A stretch of DNA of 64,000 nucleotides from Paranoxybacillus vitaminiphilus (GCF_003259935.1 NZ_QLMH01000008.1:1-64000), one strand, 5' to 3'. Counted from the stretch's first letter, positions 26,662-36,152 are shown. Notes: generated by a model from the letters alone, not told the origin. Translations and numbers: made by a program.

Positions 26662-26688
26662 AACACCCGTATCAAACGAGTGTTTTCT
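26662..26688 (-). terminator. purU terminator
   Basis: AAAACACCCGT (26662-26672) and ACGAGTGTTTT (26678-26688) pair at 10 of 11 positions around a 5-nt loop, with a T-rich tail on the minus strand. It lies 10 nt after the purU stop. Confidence 0.8.
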
Positions 26689-26698
26689 TAACAACCAC

Positions 26699-27601
26699 TT
26701 ATTTAAAGACGATTGTTTTATTTTGATGAATAAGAACTCGATCTTCAAGATGCCATTTCAAAGCGCGTGAAAGTACCGTTTTCTCGATGATGCGCCCGAT
26801 TCGCTTTAAGTCTTCTGGATGATGTTTATGATCGACCCTTGCTACATCTTGCTCAATAATTGGTCCTTCGTCTAGCTCGTCTGTTACATAATGCGATGTT
26901 GCCCCGATCAATTTAACGCCGCGTTCATACGCGCGTTCATACGGCTTTGCTCCGACAAACGCCGGAAGAAACGAATGGTGGATATTAATAATTCGAAAAG
27001 GAAATTCTGCTACGAAATCGGGTGATAGTATTTGCATATAACGCGCAAGCACAATAGTATCAATTTCATATTTTTTCAATAAAGATATTTGCTCTCGTTC
27101 TGCTTCTCTTTTATTTTCCTTCGTGACAGGAATATAGTAATACGGAATACCAAGCGCTTCAACACTGTCTCGCGTATGTTCATGATTGCTAATGACTAAC
27201 GCCAAATCAGCAAGCAATTCGCCCGCCTGCCATTCCCAAAGTAATTCTAATAAACAATGTTCTTCCTTAGAAACAAAAATAGCGATTTTTTTTAATTCAC
27301 TATGTAAACTAAAGCGCCAGTTCATCTGAAACTGCTTGGCAACTGGTTCAAAAGCTTCTTCCATCTCTCGTTTTCTCGATATCATCTCAGGGCAATCAAA
27401 TTCGATCCGCAAGAAAAATGTACCGCCTTCCGGATCTGTTGAATATTGGCTTGATTCAACGATATTTGCTCCTTGATTATATAAAAACGTTGTTACAGCG
27501 GCGACGATGCCAGACCTGTCAGGACACGATATTAATAAACGGGCTCGGTCTTTATATTGCTCTAAAAATGTTCGTAGACGGCGTTCTCGAAAATGACTCA
27601 T
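26699..27601 (-). CDS. purU: Formyltetrahydrofolate deformylase
   Basis: The 300-residue protein has an N-terminal ACT-like domain (ARLLISCPDRSGIVAAVTTFLYNQGANI) and a C-terminal formyl-transferase-fold hydrolase domain with INIHHSFLPAF and GATSHYVTDELDEGPII, the PurU signature. It hydrolyses 10-formyl-THF to formate and THF, balancing one-carbon pools for purine synthesis. The length equals that of B. subtilis PurU. Of three near starts, 27601 has AAGGAG 8 nt upstream, so I chose it. The gene is monocistronic with its own terminator. Confidence 0.93.
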   Translation of the reverse strand: MSHFRERRLRTFLEQYKDRARLLISCPDRSGIVAAVTTFLYNQGANIVESSQYSTDPEGGTFFLRIEFDCPEMISRKREMEEAFEPVAKQFQMNWRFSLHSELKKIAIFVSKEEHCLLELLWEWQAGELLADLALVISNHEHTRDSVEALGIPYYYIPVTKENKREAEREQISLLKKYEIDTIVLARYMQILSPDFVAEFPFRIINIHHSFLPAFVGAKPYERAYERGVKLIGATSHYVTDELDEGPIIEQDVARVDHKHHPEDLKRIGRIIEKTVLSRALKWHLEDRVLIHQNKTIVFK

Positions 27602-27678
27602 TACCATATCTCCTTCCACAGATAGAAAATTCTAATAATTTATTATAATACCATAATCAATGACGGATGCAATAAAAA

Positions 27679-27800
27679 GAGCTGTCTCATAAGAGTCTGA
27701 CCTCACACATTCATCATGATATATAGCCGATTTAGCCAATATAATACACTATATATCATATCGTGATTGTCGGTCTGACCCTTTGCTTTTGAAACAGCCT
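27679..27800. repeat. Dispersed palindromic repeat, copy 1
   Basis: A long imperfect hairpin: AGCTGTCTC and a GTCTGACC box on the left, GGTCTGACC and GAAACAGCCT on the right, with an inner GATATATAG/CTATATATC pair. It abuts the msrAB stop and may act as its terminator. Related copies are at 32822, 48790, 52208 and 61017. Confidence 0.7.
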
Positions 27801-27801
27801 T

Positions 27802-28776
27802 TTATTTTTCTTTTTCAAATAATGATAAATATTGTCCGTATCCTTCCTTCTCCAGTTCTTCTTTTGGAATAAACCGCAATGCCGCAGAATTAATACAATA
27901 TCTTAGCCCTGTTGGAGGAGGTCCGTCATGAAAGACATGGCCTAAATGAGAATCAGCTTCGCGGCTGCGAACTTCAGTGCGAATCATTCCGTGGCTTAAG
28001 TCTAGATCTGTTTTAATATTTTCTGGATGAAGTGGTTTTGTAAAACTTGGCCAGCCGCAGCCAGAATCGAATTGATCTAATGAACTAAATAACGGTTCGC
28101 CAGAGACAATATCCACATAAATTCCTTCTCGCTTATTATTCCAATACAAATTGTTAAATGGCGGTTCAGTGCCATTCCGTTGTGTCACCTCATACTGAAG
28201 AGGTGTTAATTTTTTTCGGAGTTCTTCATCGCGCTTCTTGTTAAACCAATGTTTTTTAAGAAATGTATCGCGTCCTGAACCGATTCGATACAGCTTGTAG
28301 CGAAGTGGATTTTTTTTATGATAGTTTTGATGATATTCTTCAGCTGGATAAAATGTTGAAGCTGGCAAGATTTGTGTGACAATCGGCTTAGAAAAACGGC
28401 CGCTTGCTTCCAATTCGTGTTTAGATTGTTCCGCTAGGCGGCGTTGTTCCTCATTATGATAAAAAATAGCCGTTCGATACGATTCGCCGCGATCATGAAA
28501 TTGTCCGCCTGAATCAGTTGGATCAATTTGCCGCCAATAAATATCTAAAAGTTTTTGATAAGGAAATACGTTCGGATCAAAGGTAATTTGGACAGCCTCG
28601 TAATGTCCGGTGGTGTGTGAGCATACTTCCTCATATGTTGGATTTTCTTTATGACCGCCTGTATATCCGGATACGACTTTTATAATTCCCGGCTGTTCTT
28701 CGAATGGCGAAACCATACACCAAAAACAGCCGCCGGCAAATGTCGCTAACTCATACTGCTTATCTGTATGTTCCAT
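27802..28776 (-). CDS. msrAB: Bifunctional methionine sulfoxide reductase MsrA/MsrB
   Basis: The 324-residue fusion begins with an MsrA domain carrying the catalytic GCFWC motif (16-20) and GYTGG, and ends with an MsrB domain (residues about 180-320) with [16 protein letters not shown] and [11 protein letters not shown], whose Cys is catalytic. It reduces both S- and R-methionine sulfoxide in proteins with thioredoxin as electron donor. MsrB Zn-binding Cys pairs are not evident. The gene stands alone between two hairpins. Confidence 0.93.
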   Translation of the reverse strand: MEHTDKQYELATFAGGCFWCMVSPFEEQPGIIKVVSGYTGGHKENPTYEEVCSHTTGHYEAVQITFDPNVFPYQKLLDIYWRQIDPTDSGGQFHDRGESYRTAIFYHNEEQRRLAEQSKHELEASGRFSKPIVTQILPASTFYPAEEYHQNYHKKNPLRYKLYRIGSGRDTFLKKHWFNKKRDEELRKKLTPLQYEVTQRNGTEPPFNNLYWNNKREGIYVDIVSGEPLFSSLDQFDSGCGWPSFTKPLHPENIKTDLDLSHGMIRTEVRSREADSHLGHVFHDGPPPTGLRYCINSAALRFIPKEELEKEGYGQYLSLFEKEK

Positions 28777-29003
28777 TCGTGTTTCACCTCGCTGACTTCT
28801 TTTCTTCCATCATAACGCAAATCTAAAATGGAGGCAAAAGACAACACTTTAGTCGGGAGTACGAAAGAATGAATGGAGTAGAAAGGGAGAAAAATCAGTC
28901 TTTCTCGGAAGCGGAAAAACAATCCGATTTCGCAATATTTTTAAGCAAGAGAAAGAAAAAATCGAAAAACATCCATAGTAAAGTAATTGAGCAATAAAAA
29001 ACG

Positions 29004-29023
29004 CCAGGCGTAAATACCTGGCA
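29004..29023 (-). terminator. hmp terminator
   Basis: GCCAGG/CCTGGC stem with an 8-nt loop and a T-run on the minus strand (complement of 28993-29002), 11 nt after the hmp stop. Confidence 0.82.
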
Positions 29024-29033
29024 TTCTATATTA

Positions 29034-30269
29034 TTATTTTGTTAAATCTTCGGCAGAGCCAAAGAATTCATAATGAATTTGTTCCTCTCGCACGCCCCAT
29101 TCTTTTAATGCGTAGTAAATGATTTTCATAAATGGAACAGGGCCGCAGAAGTAGAATTGTGAATCTTTATTTTTTACTACGGATTGAATAAAGTCTAAAT
29201 CGATATATCCTTCTTTAGCAAAGCCGTATTTTTCGCGATCTTCTTCAGAAGGTGATTGATAGCAAATATAGTAAGAGATATTTTCGTTTTCTTTCGCTAA
29301 TTGACTGATATGGTCATGGAACGCATGGACTTTCCCGTTAATAGCCGCATGGATGAACGTCACGTTTCGTTTTGGCTGACGCTCAAGTACTGTATTTAGC
29401 ATACTTAATAAAGGTGTAATTCCTACCCCGCCGCTCATAAACACGATCGGCGCATCGGATGTGTCTAAAACAAAATCCCCCGCTGGAGCACTTAGCTCAA
29501 CGATATCTCCTTCTTGCACATGATCATGCAAATAGTTAGATACAATTCCAGCTGCCTTGTCAGCCGTCGCCGCTTCTCGTTTCACGCTGATGCGATAATA
29601 GTCTTTTCCTGGCGAGTCTGACAAACTGTATTGACGAATATGTGTATACTCTTCACCTGGGATATTGAGTTTTACACTTACATACTGACCTGGCAAGAAT
29701 TCAGCAATCGCGCCCCCATCTTCCGGCATTAAATAGAAGGAAGTGATGACATCGCTTTCTTTCACTTTTTTCTTGACAATGAACTTGCGGAAATCTTTCC
29801 AGCCGCCTTGGGCTTCTTCTGCTTCCTTATACAATTGAGCTTCCGCTTGAATAAAGACATCAGCGAGAACTCCATACGCTTCTTTCCATGCTTCTATAAT
29901 TTCATCAGTCGCTGCATCCCCGAGTACATCCTTAATCGCAATCAACAAATATTTTCCAACAATCGGATAGTGCTCTGGTTTGATACCTAAGCTGCGGTGT
30001 TTATGTGCGATTCGTTTGACAACAGGCATAATCGCTTCTAAATGATCGATATGTTGAGCGGCTGCGTAAATAGAAGCCGCAAGCGCTCTTGGCTGCTTTC
30101 CTTGTTTTTGATGCGTCTGATTAAAAATGTTTAACAGCTCTGGATGATTAGAGAACATTGTTTGATAAAAGTGCTTTGTAATTTGTTCTCCGTATTGCTC
30201 TAATACCGGAACAGTTGACTTAATCATTTCCATCGTTTTTTCGCTTAACATTGTTTTGGTGGCACTCAT
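29034..30269 (-). CDS. hmp: Flavohemoprotein, nitric oxide dioxygenase
   Basis: The 411-residue protein has an N-terminal globin domain (KRIAHKHRSLGIKPEHYPIVG around the proximal His) followed by FAD-binding (RQYSLSD) and NAD-binding (FMSGGVGITPLLSML, FYFCGPVPFM) ferredoxin-reductase domains. It converts NO to nitrate using O2 and NADPH. It is divergent from nsrR, with two NsrR-type operators in the shared promoter region, so NO-inducible control is expected. Confidence 0.95.
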   Translation of the reverse strand: MSATKTMLSEKTMEMIKSTVPVLEQYGEQITKHFYQTMFSNHPELLNIFNQTHQKQGKQPRALAASIYAAAQHIDHLEAIMPVVKRIAHKHRSLGIKPEHYPIVGKYLLIAIKDVLGDAATDEIIEAWKEAYGVLADVFIQAEAQLYKEAEEAQGGWKDFRKFIVKKKVKESDVITSFYLMPEDGGAIAEFLPGQYVSVKLNIPGEEYTHIRQYSLSDSPGKDYYRISVKREAATADKAAGIVSNYLHDHVQEGDIVELSAPAGDFVLDTSDAPIVFMSGGVGITPLLSMLNTVLERQPKRNVTFIHAAINGKVHAFHDHISQLAKENENISYYICYQSPSEEDREKYGFAKEGYIDLDFIQSVVKNKDSQFYFCGPVPFMKIIYYALKEWGVREEQIHYEFFGSAEDLTK

Positions 30270-30289
30270 CTTCTATATCCCCTCACTAA

Positions 30290-30312
30290 AAGATGTATTT
30301 TATATACATCTT
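30290..30312. promoter_or_regulatory. NsrR operator 1
   Basis: A 23-bp near-perfect palindrome, AAGATGTATTT on the left and ATACATCTT on the right, matches the NsrR consensus as remembered. It lies 21 nt upstream of the hmp start codon in the hmp-nsrR intergenic region. Confidence 0.85.
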
Positions 30313-30340
30313 TATTCAAACACGGTTATCGAATAAAAGC

Positions 30341-30359
30341 AATATTTAAAATACATCTT
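30341..30359. promoter_or_regulatory. NsrR operator 2 (imperfect)
   Basis: The sequence AATATTTAAAATACATCTT is a weaker NsrR-type palindrome, with one good half (ATACATCTT) and one degenerate half. It probably gives cooperative or autoregulatory control of nsrR. Confidence 0.6.
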
Positions 30360-30448
30360 TAACAAATTGTTCACAATTGGATGTTTTAAGATTTTTCTTC
30401 ATTCATGCTAAAATAAAAGACGAAACTATGAATGAAGGTGTGAAAGTG

Positions 30449-30907
30449 ATGCACTTAACAACATATACGGACTTCTCCTTGCGCGTTCTCCTTTATTTAG
30501 GAACGCTTGAGGATGGCGAAAAAACAAATATCAAAGAAATTTCGCAAACGTTTTCGATTTCCGAAAACCATTTAAGCAAAATTGTGTACGAGTTAGGAAA
30601 GCTCGGTTTGATCGAAACGATTCGTGGACGAAACGGCGGCATCCGTTTAGCAAAACCGCCTAGTGAGATTAATATCGGGTGGGTTGTTCGCCAAACAGAA
30701 GATAATTTATCGTTAGTTGAATGTTTTGCAGGGCGCGAAAACCATTGTATTGTTACTCCCGTTTGTCATCTAAAACATATTCTTCACGAGGCGCTGCAAG
30801 CATTTTTAAAAGCGCTTGATTCATATACGTTAGCGGATTTGCTTCAGAATAAAAATGAACTAAAAAATTTGTTTACTACTGCTCTAGACATGAACAAAAG
30901 CATCTAA
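30449..30907 (+). CDS. nsrR: NsrR, Rrf2-family NO-sensing repressor
   Basis: The 152-residue protein has an N-terminal winged helix (LTTYTDFSLRVLLYLG, SENHLSKIVYELGKLG) and three cysteines (C92, C100, C106) spaced as the [4Fe-4S] ligands of NsrR. It senses NO and represses hmp. ATG 30449 follows GAAGGTG. The upstream in-frame TTG at 30377 would place the start inside the operator region. The stop lies within the stem of its own terminator. Confidence 0.92.
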   Translation: MHLTTYTDFSLRVLLYLGTLEDGEKTNIKEISQTFSISENHLSKIVYELGKLGLIETIRGRNGGIRLAKPPSEINIGWVVRQTEDNLSLVECFAGRENHCIVTPVCHLKHILHEALQAFLKALDSYTLADLLQNKNELKNLFTTALDMNKSI

Positions 30908-30932
30908 CAGCGTTAGGTTAGATGCTTTTTAT
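30897..30932 (+). terminator. nsrR terminator
   Basis: AAGCATCTAAC and GTTAGATGCTT form a strong stem followed by TTTTTAT on the + strand. It overlaps the nsrR stop codon. Confidence 0.88.
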
Positions 30933-30984
30933 ATTTTTCAATCTTTTTGACATACTACAAACAAGAACGTTTCGGGATTTCTTT

Positions 30985-31086
30985 GTGCTAATCTCAATGA
31001 TCATTGTAGCTGAATGCGAAGATAATGAAGACAATAAAGAGCAAAATCAATTAAAACCGGAACAAGCGGATACAAATTCATCTTAA
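30985..31086 (+). pseudogene. Possible decayed small lipoprotein
   Basis: A 33-codon frame VLISMIIVAEC then a highly charged tail (EDNEDNKEQNQLKPEQ) looks like a lipoprotein signal end with a lipobox broken by Glu before Cys, without a convincing start or ribosome-binding site. It may be a remnant or spurious. Confidence 0.25.
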
Positions 31087-31196
31087 ACGACAATTTTCGG
31101 CAAAAATGTAAATACTTCGTTTGTCACATTCGACAAAATATATTAATATTAGAAAGGTGTTATAAAAATATAACTTTTATTTTAAAGGAGGCAGCA

Positions 31197-32066
31197 ATGA
31201 ATAGTTTACCAAAGCAATTACCACCTTATATTAAAAATGAAAATGGTGAACTTTGGTTAACAGAGGACGAGCGTGAAAATCTAAAGATTAGCTATCGGAT
31301 TAAAGATATTATTTTCTCGGACCAATCACCGTTTCAACATGTCATGATTCTCGATTCTTATGATTTCGGCAGAATGCTCGTTCTTGATGGGGTTATTCAA
31401 ACGACTTCTATTGACGGTCACATTTACAATGAAATGATTTCACATGTTCCGCTTCAATTTCACCCCTCACCAAAAAAGGTGCTCATTATCGGCGGCGGTG
31501 ACTGTGGGGCAGCACGTGAGGTTGCGAAATATAAAGAGGTTGAAGAAATTCATATGGTTGAAATTGATGAGATGGTCGTAAATGTATGTAAAGAACATCT
31601 TACAGATGTATCCGGAAATCTTTCCGATCCTCGCGTGAAATTCATGTACACGGACGGTGTCGCATTTATTAAAGAACACGCCAACACATACGATGTGATT
31701 ATTATCGATTCTTCAGATCCTGTTGGTCCGGCGAAAGAACTGTTTTCATATGAATTTTACAGCAATGTTTACCGCGCGTTAAAAGATGACGGTTTGATGG
31801 TTTGTCAAAGCCAGTCTCCTATTTTTCATATGGACGTGCTGAAACAAACTCATGCTAACATTAATAAATTGTTCCCATATTCTACTATTTATACTGCAAC
31901 AGTGCCTACTTACCCTGGCGGATTATGGAGCTTTACGATCGGCTCAAAAATTCCGCTTTCCCTTTCAGAAAGCAAGTTGATGCCAACTGATACAAAGTAC
32001 GTCAATGCCGATGTATTAAAGCAATGTTTCCAGCTTCCGCAGTTTATGAAGCAACAGCTGTTGTAA
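31197..32066 (+). CDS. speE: Spermidine synthase (polyamine aminopropyltransferase)
   Basis: The 289-residue protein has the SpeE fold: FGRMLVLDGVIQ, VLIIGGGDCGAAREV (SAM-binding, with Cys where GGGDGG is usual), MVEIDE and IIIDSSDPVGPA near the active-site Asp. It transfers the aminopropyl group of decarboxylated SAM to putrescine. A strong AAAGGAGG site precedes ATG 31197. It is not next to speD or an agmatinase gene here, so it may be a second paralogue. It faces the HAD gene across a shared stem-loop. Confidence 0.9.
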   Translation: MNSLPKQLPPYIKNENGELWLTEDERENLKISYRIKDIIFSDQSPFQHVMILDSYDFGRMLVLDGVIQTTSIDGHIYNEMISHVPLQFHPSPKKVLIIGGGDCGAAREVAKYKEVEEIHMVEIDEMVVNVCKEHLTDVSGNLSDPRVKFMYTDGVAFIKEHANTYDVIIIDSSDPVGPAKELFSYEFYSNVYRALKDDGLMVCQSQSPIFHMDVLKQTHANINKLFPYSTIYTATVPTYPGGLWSFTIGSKIPLSLSESKLMPTDTKYVNADVLKQCFQLPQFMKQQLL

Positions 32067-32072
32067 AACAGA

Positions 32073-32116
32073 TTGGTGGGCTAGTCCACAAAATGAGAAA
32101 AGGCGTGCCCACCATA
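32073..32116. terminator. Stem-loop between convergent speE and HAD genes
   Basis: TGGTGGGC (32075 region) pairs with GCCCACCA (32106 region). It lies between two convergent stops and may terminate both. Confidence 0.55.
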
Positions 32117-32118
32117 TG

Positions 32119-32784
32119 TTATTTCCATTCAAGAATCTCTGTTAAGTCACTGTATATACAGTCAGGCCAAATCCCTAGCTCATCCATTATTTCTCCCGTT
32201 CGGTTAATCCATGCCGTATAAAACCCAAAGCTCTTCGCTCCAGCAATGTCCCATGTATTCGATGAAATAAATAATACATCCTCCCTATTCACTTTCAATC
32301 TGTCCAGGACGAGCATATATGAGGCAGGAGTTGGTTTAAACTGTTTCATATCATCAACACTGATCACATGATGAAACCACTGGCCGAATTCATAATGATT
32401 TACAAGCGGTTCAAGCATATCCCTTGAGCCATTTGAGAAAATGGCCAATGTTTTATTGTCTAGCTCCTTTAGTACTTGTTGAACTTCTTTGTAAGGAGTG
32501 AGCTGTAAGTAGGCGTTTATTAGTTTTTCTTCCTTCTTGTTATCCAAAGATACTCTTAATTTTTTACACGTATAACGTAACGCATCTTTTGTTACTTCTA
32601 AAAAAGTACGATATCTACCCATTAGCTGCCTTAAAAAAGAATATTCAAGCTGTTTCTGCCGCCAAATCTTGCAGAGCTCTTCCCCTTTACCAGGAAAACA
32701 CTCTTCACATGCTTTCTGAACAGAATACACATCAAACAACGTACCGTAAACATCGAAAACGAATGCTTCAACAGAACGAACCAT
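32119..32784 (-). CDS. HAD-superfamily hydrolase, 2-haloacid dehalogenase type
   Basis: The 221-residue protein has motif I FVFDVYGTLFD (nucleophile D11), motif II AIFSNGS, a conserved Lys in DDMKQFKP and motif III LFISSNTWDIAGAKSFGF. This is the order of type II L-2-haloacid dehalogenases and phosphoglycolate-like HAD enzymes. The WDIAGAK segment favours the haloacid dehalogenase subgroup, but the substrate is unknown. It stands alone. Confidence 0.85.
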   Translation of the reverse strand: MVRSVEAFVFDVYGTLFDVYSVQKACEECFPGKGEELCKIWRQKQLEYSFLRQLMGRYRTFLEVTKDALRYTCKKLRVSLDNKKEEKLINAYLQLTPYKEVQQVLKELDNKTLAIFSNGSRDMLEPLVNHYEFGQWFHHVISVDDMKQFKPTPASYMLVLDRLKVNREDVLFISSNTWDIAGAKSFGFYTAWINRTGEIMDELGIWPDCIYSDLTEILEWK

Positions 32785-32821
32785 GCAGTTTGCTCCCTCC
32801 TTTGTTAAATCATAATAGTTA

Positions 32822-32881
32822 GAGGCTGACCATAAGCATTATCCAATGTTATGTCTGACAATTTGCTTTAGATTCAGCCTC
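32822..32881. repeat. Dispersed palindromic repeat, copy 2
   Basis: A short copy with ends GAGGCTGA and TCAGCCTC and an internal GTCTGAC box. It is intergenic, upstream of the HAD gene and downstream of the acyl-CoA dehydrogenase gene. Confidence 0.7.
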
Positions 32882-32930
32882 ATTGTTCGCTTGGACATTT
32901 ACTATAATCGTAAAATCTCACTTTTTCGTT

Positions 32931-34106
32931 TTACTCATGAGAAAATGCCCGCTGAGCGAGAAGAGATAGAGTGATATCATCTGCGGGCGGGTTATGAAGC
33001 CCTGCTCTTACATCGCGATAAAATCTTTGCAGGGGACTGGAGGTAAATAAACTTTGTCCTCCGACAATGCGCATCGCTTGATCAACAATTTTGACAGCCG
33101 CATTCGTTGCTGCATATTTAACTGCGGCAAGTTCCGGCCCCATGTGTAACCGTTTATCCGGATATTGATCCCATTTTTCAGCAACCGAATACATAAAATG
33201 CCGTGCGGTCATGAGTTCGATGTCAGCTTCTGCTATCTTTCTTCGCACCTCTGGCAACTCTTTAATCGGATGGGACAAACTGTTTGGCTGATACGTTTGT
33301 GCAAAATGAATCGCTTCATCTCGTGCTGCAATAGCAATCCCTAAATAACAAGCAGGAATATGCAGCAGCCATCCTTGAGGGTTTCCTTTTTTCTTTTGTG
33401 ATTTCATTTCCACAAGCGCTTCTTCCGGCACCTCGACGTCTTCCAGTATTAAATCATCACTTCTTGTTCCTCTCATTCCGAGTGTATCCCACGTTTCTTC
33501 TATTTTCACTCCTTTGGTGAACCTCGGAATAAGAAAGTCAGCTACCTCTCCTGTTTCCGCAATCGTTGCAGAGACAATAAAATAATCAAGGGCCGGGGCC
33601 ATCGATGTATACGTTTTTCGCCCATTAATCATCCAACTGCCGTTACACTTTTTTGCTGTTGTTTCCGGTCTTCCCCCGCGAGCGGGACTTCCTGTTGCTT
33701 TTTCCGATTGGGCGCTATTGATTAAATATTGGTGTTGAATAATTTCTTTACATAACCGTGAAAAAACAGACTCTTTCCATTTTCTTTCTTGGGCGATATT
33801 CATAATGATTCCTAAATGCCATCCGATCGATAAAGCGGTTGCTGCATCTCCTTGAGCAATGGTTTCTTGCACTAATAGAAACTCATAGAGGGAAATTTCC
33901 TGTCCGCCGTATTTTTTAGGGATGGTCAGTGAAAGAAACTGCTCCTTCTTTAATTCCGCAAAATTTTCAAATGGAAAAGCGGCTTGCTCGTCATATAAAT
34001 GAGCCCGTTTTCGAAACTGTTTTGCTAGTTCGGCTGCTTTTTCGTATAATTTCTCCTCGCGTTCCGTACGAATAAATAACTCATATATCTCCTTCATATC
34101 CTTCAT
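32931..34106 (-). CDS. Acyl-CoA dehydrogenase family protein (YdbM-like)
   Basis: The 391-residue flavoprotein has the three-domain acyl-CoA dehydrogenase layout: helical N-terminus with IPKKYGGQEISLYEFLLVQE, central barrel with INGRKTYTSMAPALDYFIV and WDTLGMRGTRSDDL, and C-terminal helices with AMRIVGGQSLF. The typical catalytic Glu near the C-terminus is not obvious, so it may act as an oxygenase-like relative (DszC/SfnB group) on sulfur or acyl substrates. B. subtilis YdbM is similar. Two in-frame ATGs (34106, 34097) are possible starts. Confidence 0.82.
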   Translation of the reverse strand: MKDMKEIYELFIRTEREEKLYEKAAELAKQFRKRAHLYDEQAAFPFENFAELKKEQFLSLTIPKKYGGQEISLYEFLLVQETIAQGDAATALSIGWHLGIIMNIAQERKWKESVFSRLCKEIIQHQYLINSAQSEKATGSPARGGRPETTAKKCNGSWMINGRKTYTSMAPALDYFIVSATIAETGEVADFLIPRFTKGVKIEETWDTLGMRGTRSDDLILEDVEVPEEALVEMKSQKKKGNPQGWLLHIPACYLGIAIAARDEAIHFAQTYQPNSLSHPIKELPEVRRKIAEADIELMTARHFMYSVAEKWDQYPDKRLHMGPELAAVKYAATNAAVKIVDQAMRIVGGQSLFTSSPLQRFYRDVRAGLHNPPADDITLSLLAQRAFSHE

Positions 34107-34235
34107 CTTTCCTTTTTTTATTTATTTGCTACTTATTTTACATTTTACTTATCATAAATAGAAAAATATATAATTATAATTATGAAACTAAAGATGGTCA
34201 TTGTTTCAGTTCCAATGATACATGCCATCCGAATG

Positions 34236-34573
34236 TTAATGATTAAAAATAAGTGTTTTAACGATGGTTTTTAACATAGAATCCGTTTTAACCTTTTCTA
34301 AGAACGGAAAATCATTGGAAGTTACAGATAATTTTGCAAGTGGTTTCACTTTGCTTTCACATATCCATTCATCTTTAATACCTCCTTGTTTGAAAAAGTG
34401 TTTGGGAATGATATAAGAAGTACATCCATCTCTCCAAAGTTCTCCCTTAAACTCTTCATTAACGGAAAAATAATAAAATCGCTTAATTCCCTTTTTCGTT
34501 TGAAGGGTAATAAAGAGCCAACATATTCACTTCGATTAATAACGGCAAAAAACATGGGCCAAATCTTGATGAT
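34236..34573 (-). pseudogene. Frameshifted remnant of an unrecognised gene
   Basis: On the minus strand one frame reads PMFFAVINRSEYVGSLLPFKRKRE, then LSDFIIFPLMKSLRENFGEM, then DVLLISFPNTFSNKEVLKMNGYVKAK, then stops. A shift of frame continues KPLAKLSVTSNDFPFLEKVK to a stop at 34236. Upstream there is a stop and no start with a ribosome-binding site. The protein-like character (perhaps an acyl- or acetyltransferase fragment) suggests a decayed gene. 34107-34235 holds nothing I can identify. Confidence 0.35.
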
Positions 34574-34588
34574 TTAATTTCTTGAACG

Positions 34589-36088
34589 TTAAATTTCGAA
34601 CAATTGCCGAATGTCTTTATCGTCTTTCAGATGATAAAACTCGTTTTTCTCTTTACTATATATATAATCTTTTTTCCATTCATCTTTGTATAGCGTAATA
34701 TAACGGATTGCACGGACAATTTCATATATCTCTTCATTTGTCATAATTGGATGAAGGGATACACGGATCCATCCCGGCTTATTCAGAAAATGGCCTTGTT
34801 GAATTTGCTGTGTTATTTGTTTGGATGTCTTCTTGTCGATTTGGAATAAGTAATGACCATACGGCCCGGCGCAAGAGCACCCGCCCCGTACTTGAATGCC
34901 AAATCGGTCGTTTAGCCATTTAACCGCTAAATTGTAATGAATTCCTTCGATCGTGAAAGAAACAATTCCAAGCCGATCTTCACGATGTCCCTCTAAAACG
35001 CGGACATGAGGTATCGTTTTTAAGTTTGATAATAAAATCGAAACCATCTCTTTTTCCCGCTTAATCATGTTTTCTACACCCATTTGTTCTTTTAATTTAA
35101 TAGCTAACGCGGCTTTGATAGTTTGCAAAAACGGTGGCGTCCCTCCGTCCTCACGGGCTTCAATATCGGAAATATACTGATATTCCCCCCAAGGGTTGCT
35201 CCAAAGAACAGTGCCTCCTCCTGGATGATCGGGGACGTTGTTCTGATATAATCGTGAATCAAATATTAAAACACCGGAACTTCCTGGTCCCCCTAAAAAT
35301 TTATGCGGCGAAAAAAAGATTCCGTCTAATTTTTCAAGCGGGTCATCCGGGTGCATATTAATGGTTGTGTATGGAGCCGATGCGGCAAAATCAACAAAGC
35401 AAACTCCCCCGTGTTCATGCATAATTTTGGCCAATTGATGATACGGCGTTTGAATTCCGGTTACATTGGAGCATGAAGTAAATGCACCGATTTTCATTTT
35501 CCGGTGACGATATTGCCCTAATAGTTGTTTTAAATGTTTGATATCTACATCTCCGTTGCTCGTTGGTCGAATCGTTACGACATCGCCAATCGTTTCCATC
35601 CAAGAAAGAATGTTCGAGTGATGCTCCATATGAGTAATAAAGATAATCGGACGCTCTTCATCAGCAAGAGATAGCCTATTTTTTAGTTGTTCAGGGATTC
35701 GTATTCCTAAAATGCGCTGAAGCTTATTGATGGCCCCCGTTGTCCCTGAGCCGGTCATAATAATAACGTCATCGGTATCGGCGTTTACATGATGCTTAAT
35801 GATTTCCTTTGCTTTCTTGTAAGCCAATGTCATCTTTGTTCCTGTTACATTCGACTCTGTATGTGTATTCGCCACAAATGGCCCAATTTCCTCGCTTAAT
35901 TTTTTCTCAATCGGTGCGTATAGACGCCCGCTCGCTGTCCAATCCGCATAGATGATTCGTTGTTTTCCGAACGGTGAATCAAAATAATGATGAACCCCGA
36001 TTGTTTGTTCTCTGAATCGTTGAAAATAAGACTCTAATTCTCCGCAAAATGTAAAAGCGGCTTGGCCAATGTGTATTCTGACGTCCAT
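34589..36088 (-). CDS. Class V aminotransferase (cysteine desulfurase-like)
   Basis: The 499-residue PLP enzyme has YADWTASGRLY, MTGSGTTGAINKL, HMEHHSNI, VDFAASAPY and the PLP-binding Lys in SPHKFLGGPGSSG (K263), followed by GGCSCAGPYGHYL, where a Cys lies at the position used by cysteine desulfurases. It is about 90 residues longer than SufS. No sufB/D/U or iscU is adjacent, so a dedicated Fe-S role is uncertain; it may serve thiol or selenium metabolism. It is monocistronic by position. Confidence 0.82.
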   Translation of the reverse strand: MDVRIHIGQAAFTFCGELESYFQRFREQTIGVHHYFDSPFGKQRIIYADWTASGRLYAPIEKKLSEEIGPFVANTHTESNVTGTKMTLAYKKAKEIIKHHVNADTDDVIIMTGSGTTGAINKLQRILGIRIPEQLKNRLSLADEERPIIFITHMEHHSNILSWMETIGDVVTIRPTSNGDVDIKHLKQLLGQYRHRKMKIGAFTSCSNVTGIQTPYHQLAKIMHEHGGVCFVDFAASAPYTTINMHPDDPLEKLDGIFFSPHKFLGGPGSSGVLIFDSRLYQNNVPDHPGGGTVLWSNPWGEYQYISDIEAREDGGTPPFLQTIKAALAIKLKEQMGVENMIKREKEMVSILLSNLKTIPHVRVLEGHREDRLGIVSFTIEGIHYNLAVKWLNDRFGIQVRGGCSCAGPYGHYLFQIDKKTSKQITQQIQQGHFLNKPGWIRVSLHPIMTNEEIYEIVRAIRYITLYKDEWKKDYIYSKEKNEFYHLKDDKDIRQLFEI

Positions 36089-36152
36089 ATGAACATCCTT
36101 TCATCTAGTCTTTTATTCATAAATTATGTTATGTACCCGAAAACGTTAAATA

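Noticed and set aside
26359-26748. 129-residue minus-strand open frame downstream of and overlapping purU's end
   Set aside because: It overlaps the purU 3' end and its terminator, has no ribosome-binding site and no recognisable domain.
36122-36148. Possible opposite-orientation Ter site with TTATGTACCC
   Set aside because: About 13 of 22 defined positions match, and the AAAT part of the core is missing; it also overlaps the region before a terminator.
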